Below, one piece after another: positions 48,521 through 57,506 of a stretch of DNA of 64,000 bases; the first letter of the stretch is position 1; every line of letters starts with the position of its first letter. The stretch spans positions 279,083 through 343,082 of the forward strand of contig NZ_BMLC01000003.1 of assembly GCF_014645015.1 (NCBI RefSeq), in the 5' to 3' direction. Below the pieces are notes generated by a model, which was not told the DNA's origin, did not search any database, and saw only the letters and a list, made by a program, of their open reading frames with translations. A program made the translations under genes and the position numbers. This DNA is from Salinibacterium xinjiangense. GTDB lineage: Bacteria; Actinomycetota; Actinomycetes; Actinomycetales; Microbacteriaceae.

Positions 48521-48772
48521 ATGTCCCCGATTCCGGAGAGATTCCGAGTTCTGCCGCGCACATACCCTTTCGTGAACATCTCAACCCTCCACGCGCCACT
48601 TGAGCGCCTCTTCTCCGTAGACACCCTCGCCGACTACCTGGGCGTCAGCCCTAAAACCCTTTATGACTGGCGTCTGAAGCGCACCGGTCCGCCGGCTATC
48701 AAGGTCGGGAATCAGCTTCGTTGGCGCCCTGCCGCTGTCGAGGCCTGGCTCGACGCTCGGGCTCAGCGCTGA
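48521..48772 (+). CDS. Excisionase-like helix-turn-helix protein
   Basis: 83 residues. LFSVDTLADYLGVSPKTLYDWRLKRTGPPAIKVGNQLRWRPAAVEAWLDAR is a MerR/AlpA-type winged helix used by excisionases and integrase-linked regulators. The stop overlaps the integrase start as TGATG. ATG 48521 is used; the conserved part begins near 48,600 and later starts are possible. Confidence 0.85.
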   Translation: MSPIPERFRVLPRTYPFVNISTLHAPLERLFSVDTLADYLGVSPKTLYDWRLKRTGPPAIKVGNQLRWRPAAVEAWLDARAQR

Positions 48773-49974
48773 TGGGCCGCCAGGCGCACGCCGTTGGCAC
48801 CTATGGCAAGGTCACGACCGCCAAGGAGGGCAGCAAGTATGTGGCCAAGACCCGCCTGCGCGACTTAGATGGAGTTACCCGCCCCATCGAGGCCTCCGGC
48901 TCCAGTATCTCTGGCGCTGAGAATGCGCTGCGCGAGCGAATCGCGGAGCGCATCATCCCCGTCGGGGACGCTGCTCTGACGGGGGAGACGAAGCTCAGGG
49001 ATCTCGCTACTTTCTGGCTTGACGAGGTTCGGGCAGAGCGGCGCCTGAATCAGACGACGGTAGAACTGTACGAGAGGGACACGAAGAACCTCGTTCTTCC
49101 GCTGCTCGGTGAGTTCCGGCTCCGTGAGCTCACGGTCGGCAGGGTGGATTCGGCGTTGAAGAGGTTGTCCCGCGATGGGATTTCCAAGGGCAAGCATGGC
49201 CGGGTGGTCCTGTCCCTGATGATGGGGTTGGCGACCAGACATGATGCGGTGTTATCCAACCCCGTTCGTGACGCTGGTCGGCTCCCTAAGTCGGATCTGA
49301 CTCCGCGGGCTCTCACCGTCGATGAACTGCATGCTCTTCGCACCGCGATCGCTGAATGGCGGACGGGGGAGTCTGTTCTTGGTCCGCGCCCGGATGGGCA
49401 GCTTGCGACCATCATCGAGGTGCTCCTCGGGACATCGATGCGCATCGGTGAGGTACTGGCCTTGAGGGTCTGCGATGTCGATGTGACGACAACCCCTGCG
49501 GTAGTCGTCATCGCCGGGACGTTGGTGAACACCAAGAAGGATGGGCTCTTTCGTCAGGATCATCCAAAGAAAGCACGCCAGTCTCGTATGGTCGCCATCC
49601 CTGAGTTTGCTGCGGAGGCGTTGAGGCGACAGTTGGCATCGATGGGGGAGATGGCGCCCACGACATTGCTGTTTCGATCCCGGGAGGGCACAGCGTTGTG
49701 GCCGAATAATGTCAGGCGGCAGTGGAGGACTGTGCGTGATGGCTCCCCTCACCTCCGGGGGTTGGATCTGTCGTTGGTGACACCACACACCTTCCGCAGA
49801 ACTGTTGCCACGACGCTTGCTCGCGGTTCCGGTTCTGCGCTCGCGGCCGAGATGCTCGGCCATGCGAGCGAGGAAGTGACAAAGCTGCACTACATCGAAC
49901 ATCACCCGATGGTGAATCCGCTGACGGCGTCGGTGCTGGAGAGTCTAGCGCCGAGGAGGGCAGAGGAGTTCTAG
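48772..49974 (+). CDS. int: Tyrosine-family site-specific integrase
   Basis: 400 residues from ATG 48772. An N-terminal DNA-binding part (TYGKVTTAKEGSKYVAKTRLRDLDG), a core-binding SAM-like domain (ATFWLDEVRAERRLNQTTVELYERDTKNLVLPLLG) and a catalytic domain: Arg in GTSMRIGEVLALRVCDV, HTFRRT, LGHASEEVTKLHYIEH with the Tyr. Couples with the excisionase in an integrative element. The island's 3' end is not in view, so its true att site cannot be fixed. Confidence 0.93.
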   Translation: MGRQAHAVGTYGKVTTAKEGSKYVAKTRLRDLDGVTRPIEASGSSISGAENALRERIAERIIPVGDAALTGETKLRDLATFWLDEVRAERRLNQTTVELYERDTKNLVLPLLGEFRLRELTVGRVDSALKRLSRDGISKGKHGRVVLSLMMGLATRHDAVLSNPVRDAGRLPKSDLTPRALTVDELHALRTAIAEWRTGESVLGPRPDGQLATIIEVLLGTSMRIGEVLALRVCDVDVTTTPAVVVIAGTLVNTKKDGLFRQDHPKKARQSRMVAIPEFAAEALRRQLASMGEMAPTTLLFRSREGTALWPNNVRRQWRTVRDGSPHLRGLDLSLVTPHTFRRTVATTLARGSGSALAAEMLGHASEEVTKLHYIEHHPMVNPLTASVLESLAPRRAEEF

Positions 49975-50104
49975 ACCGGGCGGACTCCAAGTTTGAACCA
50001 AGTGATTCGCGTTGGGAGATCGGCGCTTTTGGGTCTGGAGGCCGTTGCTGAAGGAAAAACCTAGATACGTTCATCGTCTAGATTCAATTCATCAAGGAGG
50101 CATT

Positions 50105-50965
50105 GTGGCAGGATTCCTGACCCGCTTGTTGGGCGGCGCAGAACCATCGGCCGGCCCCCAGCGCGAAGTCACGATCGGTGCGGGCTGGTCCGACATCGAG
50201 GTGGAGGGCGAGGCATATCGTCGGGCCGAGGTCTCCCGAGTCTTTATGGGCATCGGTCTCCCGGAAGGGGGCGTAACGATGCAGCAAGCTCATCTTGTGC
50301 CAGAACCCGGAAATCAATACGACCGCAACGCTGTGAAAGTTGTGATTCGCGGTGAACACGTTGGTTACGTTCCGGCGGACTATGCCGCGCGAGTGGCTGC
50401 TGCCTGTCGAGGACTCGGTCGGGGTGCAGTCGCTGTTGCCCCCGCCAGGGTCTGGGCTCGCGTAGATGATGGTACCTGGAGGGTTCGCGTCACCATCGCC
50501 TTCCAGGGCACATCAGAGGACGAGCAGGATTACGCGGGGCAGCGCCGGGAGATCGAAGCACGAGAGGCTCAGAAGGCCGCCGCAAGTGCCCAGAAAGTTT
50601 CTGATCGCCAGGCCCGCGATGCCGTCAAGGCCGCGCGTCGTGAGGCCGGCACGGTGAGAGGTGAGTATTGGGCCAACTGGAAACCATCAATTGCGGAGTT
50701 GAAGCGTCAACAGCGGCTCGAGGAGGCGCGTGACTTCCTTGTCGAGTGCCGGGCGGCGGCAAGTCGTGAAGCCGCATTGATAGATGTCCCTGCGGATCCG
50801 TGGCTAACTGAACAGCTTGCCGCTGTGACGCGGCGGTTGGGCGATCGCGTTGGTGAGCTTGCCATCCTTGAGGCATATGTCAGTGAGTGTGGCAATAGAG
50901 ACGTTCCCGATTCGGTCGTAGCAAAACTTGCCAAAGCGAGGTTCGCGAACGGTGGGCGCGCTTGA
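50105..50965 (+). CDS. HIRAN-domain protein
   Basis: 286 residues. AAGGAGG at 50093-50099 fits the GTG at 50105. After a short lead (VAGFLTRLLGG), GEAYRRAEVSRVFMG... QQAHLVPEPGNQYDRNAVKVVIRGEHVGYVPADYA is a HIRAN domain, a DNA-end/stalled-fork binding fold. The rest is a charged helical region (RREIEAREAQKAAASAQKVSDRQARDAVKAARRE) and a tail. No nuclease or helicase domain is attached. Cargo of the integrase-bearing element is likely. Confidence 0.8.
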   Translation: MAGFLTRLLGGAEPSAGPQREVTIGAGWSDIEVEGEAYRRAEVSRVFMGIGLPEGGVTMQQAHLVPEPGNQYDRNAVKVVIRGEHVGYVPADYAARVAAACRGLGRGAVAVAPARVWARVDDGTWRVRVTIAFQGTSEDEQDYAGQRREIEAREAQKAAASAQKVSDRQARDAVKAARREAGTVRGEYWANWKPSIAELKRQQRLEEARDFLVECRAAASREAALIDVPADPWLTEQLAAVTRRLGDRVGELAILEAYVSECGNRDVPDSVVAKLAKARFANGGRA

Positions 50966-51282
50966 TGTAGGCGAGCGCTCAGCCTCGCGATTAGAGCACC
51001 GCTCGAAATATTCCACAGTTGATCTCTGTCACTCTCGGTTGAATGAATTCAAGAACGTTGACCTAAGACGAGGTCAACGGCATCAACGCTGCGCCGGCGG
51101 TTGCACAAAGGCGATCCCATCGCGAAGACCTTTGAAGCCAGTCGACGGTGTTCGACGGTTGCGGGTGGTCGGAGAGCTCCTCTGGGCCGGCCGCTGCCGA
51201 CGTACCTGATACCGGCCACGGTCGAGCCGTAGGTGTAGACACTAAGGGCGCCAGAACCATGTCCGAAATTAACGCAACCTCG
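50966..51282. other. Intergenic stretch, nothing supported
   Basis: 317 bp after the HIRAN gene. Open frames are short and show no domain or ribosome site. No repeat or hairpin of note was seen. Confidence 0.4.
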
Positions 51283-51579
51283 TCAACTCACTTCGCCGTT
51301 CGCCGTCGCTTCGATCCAATCGATCTCTTCGTCAGCCAACGGGGTCCCCGGCGTCGCGCACCCGCCAGCCGCGTTGATCGCGGCAGCCACGTCGGCGATC
51401 ACCTCGTCGCCGTTGTTAGTCACGAGCCACTTACGCGAGTCGAGTCCCAGTACCGGCCACCACTCATCGATCGTCATGCCTGAGTTTCGCACGAGCCTGA
51501 ACAATCGACACCGAGAATCGACGGGAAGCATCACGTCCAAGACCTCGACACCATCACAGAGCCCTCTAGTCAGCTCCAT
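51283..51579 (-). CDS. Hypothetical protein
   Basis: 98 residues, acidic, with MTIDEWWPVLGLDSRKWLVTNNGDEVIADVAAAI and a tail DEEIDWIEATANGEVS. No family was recognised. A ribosome site is not evident, so it is called with low confidence. It stands alone, opposite in direction to its neighbours. Confidence 0.45.
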   Translation of the reverse strand: MELTRGLCDGVEVLDVMLPVDSRCRLFRLVRNSGMTIDEWWPVLGLDSRKWLVTNNGDEVIADVAAAINAAGGCATPGTPLADEEIDWIEATANGEVS

Positions 51580-51673
51580 GACTGAAGGGTCGAGACAGCG
51601 CAGTCGACTTTAAGGGGTGAGACATGCGCGAACTATGATTTCGGTTTCGTCGGGTTAGGAGCATAATTGCCGC

Positions 51674-51883
51674 ATGGAACTGGTGGTCGAATTTGCCGCA
51701 GCGAGCTTGGCAGTGCTCATCGTAGGCTCGATTGCGCTGGTGGTGAGAGTGCGCCGCAGACAGCCTCAAGTGCGCGACGAGACAGTCCGCGCTGGCGTCT
51801 CTGACCCGCAAGACCAGTTCACAGCGGCCAGCCGAGCAACTGGCGTGAACGCCTGGATGCGACCCAGCGGCGGAGGGTTCTAA
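51674..51883 (+). CDS. Small single-pass membrane protein
   Basis: 69 residues. A hydrophobic helix (VVEFAAASLAVLIVGSIALVVRV, residues 4-26) is followed by a basic stop-transfer (RVRRRQ) and a soluble tail. TAGGAG lies 12 bp before the ATG. No family recognised. Confidence 0.55.
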   Translation: MELVVEFAAASLAVLIVGSIALVVRVRRRQPQVRDETVRAGVSDPQDQFTAASRATGVNAWMRPSGGGF

Positions 51884-52332
51884 ACCTCAGCTACCTCGCC
51901 GCGACCTCGGTGAAGCTAAAGAACCCCCGGACTCGAACGTTTCATCTACGGCTGAAACTGGAGTGGGCGGGGGACCTCGCTTACCGTCTTGCGCGACATC
52001 ATTTATTCGGGTTGAGGGCGATCCCGGAGATCCGCATACCTAGCACTTGCTCGGGAACAGGGGCCGCTTCAGAATTAGTGATGAGCTGGCCCGTTCCAGT
52101 TCGTTGTGCTCTTCGAGAAACCGGAACTCGAGCGTCTCGTGAGCGCTTTCCTTTATGCGAGATAGTGCATTGGGAAGAAACAAGGGCCCGACCACCAATA
52201 GGTATGGTGTGCCCGTCGGGTCCAACCTGGGACCCTCGGATCAAAGTCTCTACTGGCAAGGCAGCAGGGGTTTAGTGGGCCTCACGTTAGAGGCCTCTGC
52301 CGCGCACAGACCTTCTGACACCACATCGCGCG
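51884..52332. other. Intergenic stretch, no supported gene
   Basis: 449 bp. Open frames on both strands (for example 51999-52259 minus) lack a known domain. No terminator or repeat was clear. Confidence 0.4.
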
Positions 52333-52875
52333 GTGTCAGAAAGCGATCTGATGCCGAAACTCACTGCCCTGCACGAGCGGTATGCCGAACTGCAACGCAG
52401 GACAACCCGACTGAGCTCGGAAGAGAAACTGTCGCTGCTGTACTTCGCGATCGAGGAAGAGCAACAGGCCGCGATTAGGACGGCATCGAGCCGGCCGCTC
52501 CGTGCCATCTCCTGGATCCGGGCGGTTCTCGCAGTCGATGCTTTCGTCCAGGAGAATCGCCGAATCCCGGTACGCAACTCCCGGGCAGCCCGGATGGCCT
52601 CAAACTCAGTCGAGCAGGCACTTGCGGATTGGCTGCGGTATCAGCGCCGGCCCCGCACCAGGGATCTGCACTGCGAGTACCAGCGGCTCAGGTTGGAAAG
52701 TATCGAGGGGTTCGACTGGAGCCCATTGGACTCGGCGCGAGAACTGAAGGCCGCGGAGTTTCAGGCGTTCGTTGACTTCATGGGGAGGCGTCCCCGGCAT
52801 CGAAGCTCTGACCCGCGTGAGAGATCTCTTGCTGCGTTTTCTGCCCGCCAAACGCAGGCTCACCGCCGCGAGTGA
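52333..52875 (+). CDS. Stand-alone helicase-associated (HA) domain-like protein 1
   Basis: 180 residues. Between about 65 and 175 it has two repeats of the HA pattern: a helix with LAVDAFVQENRRIPV, then ALADWLRYQRR..., LRLESIEGFDWSPL, and again FQAFVDFMGRRPRHRS. HA domains usually follow helicases; here no helicase is attached. GTG start at 52333, or ATG 52351. Related genes lie at 55445 and 56716. A DNA-binding role is inferred. Confidence 0.6.
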   Translation: MSESDLMPKLTALHERYAELQRRTTRLSSEEKLSLLYFAIEEEQQAAIRTASSRPLRAISWIRAVLAVDAFVQENRRIPVRNSRAARMASNSVEQALADWLRYQRRPRTRDLHCEYQRLRLESIEGFDWSPLDSARELKAAEFQAFVDFMGRRPRHRSSDPRERSLAAFSARQTQAHRRE

Positions 52876-52974
52876 GCTCCCGAAGGAAAAGACGCGCTCC
52901 CGGGTGCTTCAAAGGTGAGGAACGAGGATCGTACATAAAACGTAGGTTTCCGATTCGACGATGAACCGGAGACG

Positions 52975-53361
52975 ATGATGAACGACACAGCCCCCGAACA
53001 GCCCAGCCCCGAAGACAATGCAGATGAACTCGTGCAGATCACGATGTTGGTCACAATGCGAGTAACCGATGTCGAGAAAGCCCGCCAAGCAGCAATCGAA
53101 TCAGTCGAGAATAGAAACGAGCTCGACGACGAGGAAAAAAGTATCCGGCTCGAAGATTTCGCCATAACGAAGCTCGATGCCATAGCTTTCGAACTCTTCG
53201 CGGACATCCAGCAAGAGCCAGAAGTGCCGTACTTCAAGGTGAAGTCGATGACCATGTTTGTGGACACGGACGGAATGGAGCGGTTTATGCAGCCCGCAGG
53301 GGCACACGCGCGGAGCCAGGCCTCGGGATGCTTTAAAGGTGAGGAATACCGATCGTCTTGA
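52975..53361 (+). CDS. Small acidic protein, tandem copy 1
   Basis: 128 residues, strongly acidic. LVQITMLVTMRVTDVEKARQAAIESV, then IRLEDFAITKLDAIAFELFADIQQEPEVPYF. It is closely related to the next gene. GGAG is 4 bp before ATGATG. The last 17 residues are coded by sequence that matches the upstream region of copy 1, a sign that the duplication ran through the gene end. No family recognised; the shape (beta strand, helix) recalls ferredoxin-like folds. Confidence 0.7.
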   Translation: MMNDTAPEQPSPEDNADELVQITMLVTMRVTDVEKARQAAIESVENRNELDDEEKSIRLEDFAITKLDAIAFELFADIQQEPEVPYFKVKSMTMFVDTDGMERFMQPAGAHARSQASGCFKGEEYRSS

Positions 53362-53398
53362 ATGCGTAGGGTCTCGATTCCACCAGGAATTGGAGACG

Positions 53399-53716
53399 AT
53401 GTTGAACGAGACAGCCCCGGAATCTTTAGACGAAGCAGATGACGCAGCTCAACTGGTGCAAATCACGTGGGTGATCCGCATGCGAGTTACCAACGTCGAC
53501 GCCGCACGCCGAGAAGCAATTGACGCGGTTATGAATACTGGCGGGCTAGACGACGATGAAAGGGTGGAGTGGCTCGAAGACGTCCTAAACCACATCGATG
53601 TCATCGCCTTCGAACTTTTTGACGCGATCACTCAGCAAGAACCGCAGTTACCGTATTTCGAGGCTGAGGGATCGAGCATGTGGGTGGATTTGGTGGAATC
53701 GAAAAGGGCGAGATAG
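53399..53716 (+). CDS. Small acidic protein, tandem copy 2
   Basis: 105 residues: MLNETAPESLDEADDAAQLVQITWVIRMRVTNVDAARREAIDAV, then WLEDVLNHIDVIAFELFDAITQQEPQLPYF. It parallels copy 1 along nearly all its length. GGAGACG precedes the ATG as in copy 1. The repeat unit is about 424 bp. It is convergent with integrase 2. Confidence 0.7.
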   Translation: MLNETAPESLDEADDAAQLVQITWVIRMRVTNVDAARREAIDAVMNTGGLDDDERVEWLEDVLNHIDVIAFELFDAITQQEPQLPYFEAEGSSMWVDLVESKRAR

Positions 53717-53750
53717 TTCGGGAGCCTTTCGAGCAGCCGGAGCGATTGGA

Positions 53751-55058
53751 TCATTTCCGTGTGGGTGTGCCTCCAGCGTTGACCTTATTACTGGTGAGGT
53801 CCATAAGCTTTGCAGCCTTGGCGCGGCCATCCGACACACTAGGTTCCGTGTGTCTTAGCTTCGACTTGCGTCGAGCTTTTGGCTTCTTCGAAGCATGCGG
53901 CTCTCGAGCGACCTGACGGTCTTTCGTATCGGCACTTCGTTTCCCACTAATGGTCACTCGTCGTCCGGCGTTGAGCGAGAGAACGATATGGCTGCGGTAG
54001 TACTGCATGACCATCATTGGGCTCTTGTGTCCTGTCTGCCTCATCACTTCCTCGACCGTCGCACCATTGTCGAGAGCCGTGGTCACAAAACCCGCGCGTA
54101 AGGAGTGTGTCCCATACTCGCTTGCGGGATATCCCAACGGCACGGAATACCGCTGTACCGCCCGGTTCACGTCGGCTACAGGAATCCCCTTTTTTTTGAT
54201 CTTGTTGTGTATCAGGCTGGGAAATACTGGAGCGTCAGGGGATAACGCCTGAAACTTCAAGGCCTTCTTGCAGAGATGTTTAGTTGCTCTCGCCGGATCA
54301 AACTTTTGTAGGAGCTTGTCGAGATCTGTGCGTTCTAAGGCGTAGGCATCTGAAAGAACCATCCACCGTGCCAGTGCGCACGGCGCGCAATAGCGCGGAG
54401 CGTCGGACCGAAAAACGCCGCCAACACGTCCGACTCCTATCTGATCGGTCTTTGATCGAGGGAGCGTAATTACAACTCCATCGATTCCGAAGTCGATATC
54501 GCGCCTCTCGAAGCCGGAAATCTCCCCGCGACGGTATCCTCCACTGAATCCCACAAGAACTATCGCGGCATCCCGAAAGATTTTCAGTGAAGCACGTCCG
54601 GCAGTGAAATTCATCGAATTCAGGACGCGGACGATGTCGTCGACTGTAAATGCTTTTCGCTTCTTCCCCGGAGGATTGGTGTGCATAGCGTTCCTGAGTG
54701 CGCTAGTGACGCACCGGGACCGACCTGGAACACGATAGATATTCAGCGCGTGATAGTGATCTATCGCAGACACGAAGCGGGTGAGAGTGTTGTACGCGTA
54801 TGGGGCACTTTTCCCGCGCGGGCATTGGGTCGATTTGCCGCGGATATATTCCGCCACGATTGTCGGAGTGGCAGGCATTGATTCGACACCATTTTCGGCG
54901 CACCATCTCGAGAACGATCCGAAATCGTATGCGTATCCCCTACGAGTGATGGGACTTTTGCGTGCCGCAACAGCTTGGGCTTCTCTCAGCTCCTCAGACC
55001 GGGGGCGAGGTTCATCATCCCACCCGTCGAATGAAGATCCAACATCTTGCATAGTCAT
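53751..55058 (-). CDS. Second tyrosine recombinase/integrase
   Basis: 435 residues. Core-binding part TRRGYAYDFGSFSRWCAENGVESMPATPTIVAEYI; catalytic residues in GFSGGYRRGEISGFERRDID (Arg), GTHSLRAGF (HxxR), and GHKSPMMVMQYYRSH (Tyr). It differs in type from the 48772 integrase and reads the other way. No excisionase is adjacent. It probably belongs to another mobile element nested in the island. Confidence 0.88.
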   Translation of the reverse strand: MTMQDVGSSFDGWDDEPRPRSEELREAQAVAARKSPITRRGYAYDFGSFSRWCAENGVESMPATPTIVAEYIRGKSTQCPRGKSAPYAYNTLTRFVSAIDHYHALNIYRVPGRSRCVTSALRNAMHTNPPGKKRKAFTVDDIVRVLNSMNFTAGRASLKIFRDAAIVLVGFSGGYRRGEISGFERRDIDFGIDGVVITLPRSKTDQIGVGRVGGVFRSDAPRYCAPCALARWMVLSDAYALERTDLDKLLQKFDPARATKHLCKKALKFQALSPDAPVFPSLIHNKIKKKGIPVADVNRAVQRYSVPLGYPASEYGTHSLRAGFVTTALDNGATVEEVMRQTGHKSPMMVMQYYRSHIVLSLNAGRRVTISGKRSADTKDRQVAREPHASKKPKARRKSKLRHTEPSVSDGRAKAAKLMDLTSNKVNAGGTPTRK

Positions 55059-55444
55059 GTTCTGTCCTCTCGCAGATCAGCTTGCGGAAAGACTTCCCGA
55101 CAAACCGACATAGAACGAATAGCGCGTTGGACAGCACCCGCGTGGGCGGCTGACATCGCGTTTCAAACTGGGCGAACGTTGCCGCGGACCATTCGACAAC
55201 ATTGACCGCGCAATAAAGGCGGTTGAGTACACTTTTGCCGCACTCATGGTGGGCATGAGTGCGGCATCTCCGGGGTTTGTAACCTTCCGCTCTTTTCCGC
55301 CGTATTTCCAGACTGTTGGTCGACAAAATTTGCGCGTATTTTGGGAACCACGCCCAAGCACCTTTGCGTGCACGGTGAGGAACAAGAACACACCCACCTC
55401 CCTAGATTTCTCGGGTGCGAGGATCGAGCCAAGTCGAGCGTTGG
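55059..55444. other. Intergenic stretch between integrase 2 and HA protein 2
   Basis: 386 bp. Divergent promoters should lie here. Open frames on both strands are short and lack known domains. No obvious attachment repeat was found. Confidence 0.4.
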
Positions 55445-55843
55445 ATGGCGAACTTCGAGGCACTGGCTCAGTTCGTTTCTACGAACTTTCGTTTTCCTGC
55501 CAGCTCGCAATGGCCGTCAACACACGATGAGCTGCGACTGGCGGGGTGGCTTCGGGAGCAACGCCGCCATCAACTGCGCCTCGCACCCGAGAGGGTGACC
55601 CTTCTCGAGTCCCTGAATAACTTCGAATGGCGCCCACACGACGACGCCTGGGATCGCCAACTCCAACGATGGATCGACTTCGTCAACGAGCACCAGCGTG
55701 AGCCGATGTACGCAGCTCCAGACATAGCCGAAACGAGAATCGCAGCGTGGGCGATTCGCCAGCGATACCTCCGCCGGCTTCGTCGTCTTCCTAAGCATCG
55801 TCTCGATCGACTGGCCGAGACTCCAAGCTGGCATTGGCTGTGA
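55445..55843 (+). CDS. Stand-alone HA domain-like protein 2
   Basis: 132 residues with two HA-type repeats: LAQFVSTNFRFPASS... LRLAGWLREQRRHQLRLAPERVTLLESLNNFEWRP and WIDFVNEHQREPMYAAPDIAETRIAAWAIRQRYLRRLRRLPKHRLDRLAETPSWHW. It starts at ATG 55445; a GTG at 55415 is possible. Related to the genes at 52333 and 56716. Confidence 0.6.
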   Translation: MANFEALAQFVSTNFRFPASSQWPSTHDELRLAGWLREQRRHQLRLAPERVTLLESLNNFEWRPHDDAWDRQLQRWIDFVNEHQREPMYAAPDIAETRIAAWAIRQRYLRRLRRLPKHRLDRLAETPSWHWL

Positions 55844-55888
55844 GATGCCACTGATGCGCGCTGATTCGCTTGGTCATATGCTCGCCAC

Positions 55889-56044
55889 ATGACGAACGAT
55901 CCGGAGAAGGAGCAGGACGCCGACTTCGATTTCGCCCCCGGGGATCTTCCGGACTCCGATCCCGATGTCGTGCAGGGCATGAAGGCCCTCGCGGAGCTTC
56001 GCAAGCTAGAGGAACGTCGGAGGACGACGTTTAGAATCATCTAG
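55889..56044 (+). CDS. Short acidic protein (51 residues)
   Basis: 51 residues: an acidic start (NDPEKEQDADFDFAPGDLPDSDPDVV) and a helical end (MKALAELRKLEERRRTTFRII). ATG at 55889. No ribosome site is clear and no family was found. Its codon use looks like real coding sequence, with third-position G/C. Confidence 0.5.
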   Translation: MTNDPEKEQDADFDFAPGDLPDSDPDVVQGMKALAELRKLEERRRTTFRII

Positions 56045-56076
56045 CGTGGCCGGACGCTCTCACAGGGAGCACAGTC

Positions 56077-56388
56077 ATCGGTTCAAACAAACGCTACGCC
56101 GCACAGATCGACGCGCGCATGAGTGTCCGCGTTGACGAGATGACGATGCGCGGGGTCCCGCAGACCCTCACCGACCGTGAGCTGGAACTCGAGGTTCAGC
56201 CTCTGACCCGAACGCCGGTCCCCGTGCGGGCACGGGCGTGGGTTCGCTACGCCAGCGGTGCGATTAAACTCGACGTCGACATTGTTGCTTGGACTCCCCG
56301 GGCGGTGGCGGTCAGATGGAAGACACCGGCGGGGGAGGAGCACCGGGCGTGGGTATGGGCATCGGCGGTGGAGCGGGGAGACTCGTAG
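56077..56388 (+). CDS. Conserved small protein with apparent ATC start
   Basis: 103 residues if read from ATC 56077, 89 from ATG 56119. Codons before the ATG (IGSNKRYAAQIDAR) match the paralogue at 43894 (LGTNKRCADAIDKR), and AGGGAG sits 7 to 8 bp before the ATC. The body has VQPLTRTPVPVRARAWVRYASGAIKLDVDIVAWTPRAVAVRW. No known family was named. It is the intact member of a pair whose other copy is broken. Confidence 0.6.
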   Translation: MGSNKRYAAQIDARMSVRVDEMTMRGVPQTLTDRELELEVQPLTRTPVPVRARAWVRYASGAIKLDVDIVAWTPRAVAVRWKTPAGEEHRAWVWASAVERGDS

Positions 56389-56715
56389 CCTGCCATAACT
56401 CGCATGCCAGTTCTGCTGAGAGTGCCGCTCGGGATCAATTTCGTTGGCGCCCGCATCGTAAGCAACCTCATTCGATTCACCGGCTCTGTGTGTGTTTACG
56501 ACTTTCGGTGAGCATCAGGTCGGCCCGAACCGATGAGTCGTCCCAGCGTGCAACCGAGGCAACTTAGCCAAGGAACTCCTGTGGAGACAGCTTAGGAAGG
56601 CTGATCCGCTTCCCCGGGAACAGAAATGCCAAGGTTCAGGGCATCAGCCGACAGCAGTCGATCAGAATGCGGCGTCAATTCGAGCGATCCTTTCGTTCGC
56701 TAGTAACGTCACGTC
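56389..56715. other. Intergenic stretch before HA protein 3
   Basis: 327 bp with no supported gene. No repeat or terminator was convincing. Confidence 0.4.
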
Positions 56716-57384
56716 GTGGTTGCACAGAACTGGCAGGACATGATGAGCGATTTGGAACTTTTTGCGTCGGCGACTGGAGAGTTACCGACCAATAACCCTG
56801 GGCTCACTCCTGACCAGGTGGTTCCACGAATTGCGAGGCTAGCCAATTTTCTTCACGGCCAAAGGAATAATCGCGCAAATTTGACCGATCATCAGGTGTC
56901 TAGGTTGGAAGCTCTCCCAACCTTTAGTTGGACACCGCTCGCAGATGCTTGGGCTGCGAATGTTTCTGATTTTGGTGCTTTCTTTGAAGCGGAGGAGCGA
57001 AGGCCCTCTAGCCATTCGAAAGAACCCAGAGAGCGACAATTAGGACAGTGGGGCATTGAGCAAAGGCGCCTGATAAGGGGCGTTTCGGGCCGGAATCGGC
57101 CAACAGCCGAGCGGATATCTCAGTTGGAGGCCATTGCTGGTTGGGACACGTCGGAACCTCGACCCCGGCCGCGGCCCAACGTTGAACGGTTGACGGATTT
57201 TGTATCTACTCACGGTCGTGATCCGAGACAGAAGCAGATTAGGAAAGCAGTTAGTGCCATGGAGCGAGAGGAACATTATCTCGCGATGTGGCTCTCGAAG
57301 CAGAGGACGTTAGCGAAGCGAGGTCAGCTCGACCCCGACTCTCGCGCTCAGATCGAGCTTGCGCTGGGACGTGAACTTGTTTAG
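56716..57384 (+). CDS. Stand-alone HA domain-like protein 3
   Basis: 222 residues with three HA-type repeats: DLELFASATGELPT... ARLANFLHGQRNNRANLTDHQVSRLEALPTFSWTPL; DFGAFFEAEERRPSS... QLGQWGIEQRRLIRG; and TDFVSTHGRDPRQKQI... YLAMWLSKQRTLAKRGQLD. GTG start at 56716. Its base composition looks more AT-rich than the core, in line with transfer. Confidence 0.6.
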   Translation: MVAQNWQDMMSDLELFASATGELPTNNPGLTPDQVVPRIARLANFLHGQRNNRANLTDHQVSRLEALPTFSWTPLADAWAANVSDFGAFFEAEERRPSSHSKEPRERQLGQWGIEQRRLIRGVSGRNRPTAERISQLEAIAGWDTSEPRPRPRPNVERLTDFVSTHGRDPRQKQIRKAVSAMEREEHYLAMWLSKQRTLAKRGQLDPDSRAQIELALGRELV

Positions 57385-57415
57385 CATCCCATGGTCTACG
57401 GTCACCTATGGGATG
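57385..57415 (+). terminator. Hairpin after HA protein 3
   Basis: CATCCCAT (57385-57392) pairs with ATGGGATG (57408-57415) across 15 nt. It begins at the stop of the HA gene. The hipA gene converges on it. Confidence 0.4.
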
Positions 57416-57506
57416 AACTTCAACCAACCTCAATCTCAGGCATGCGCATCAGGCTGCCCCTACATGTCCGATTAGACAGGTGCCGGCGCATTCGAGATGT
57501 CTGCTA

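Noticed and set aside
51999..52259. A minus-strand frame that might be the start of translation factor IF-3
   Set aside because: Only a few residues (VGPDG) recall it; the rest does not match and the frame ends early.
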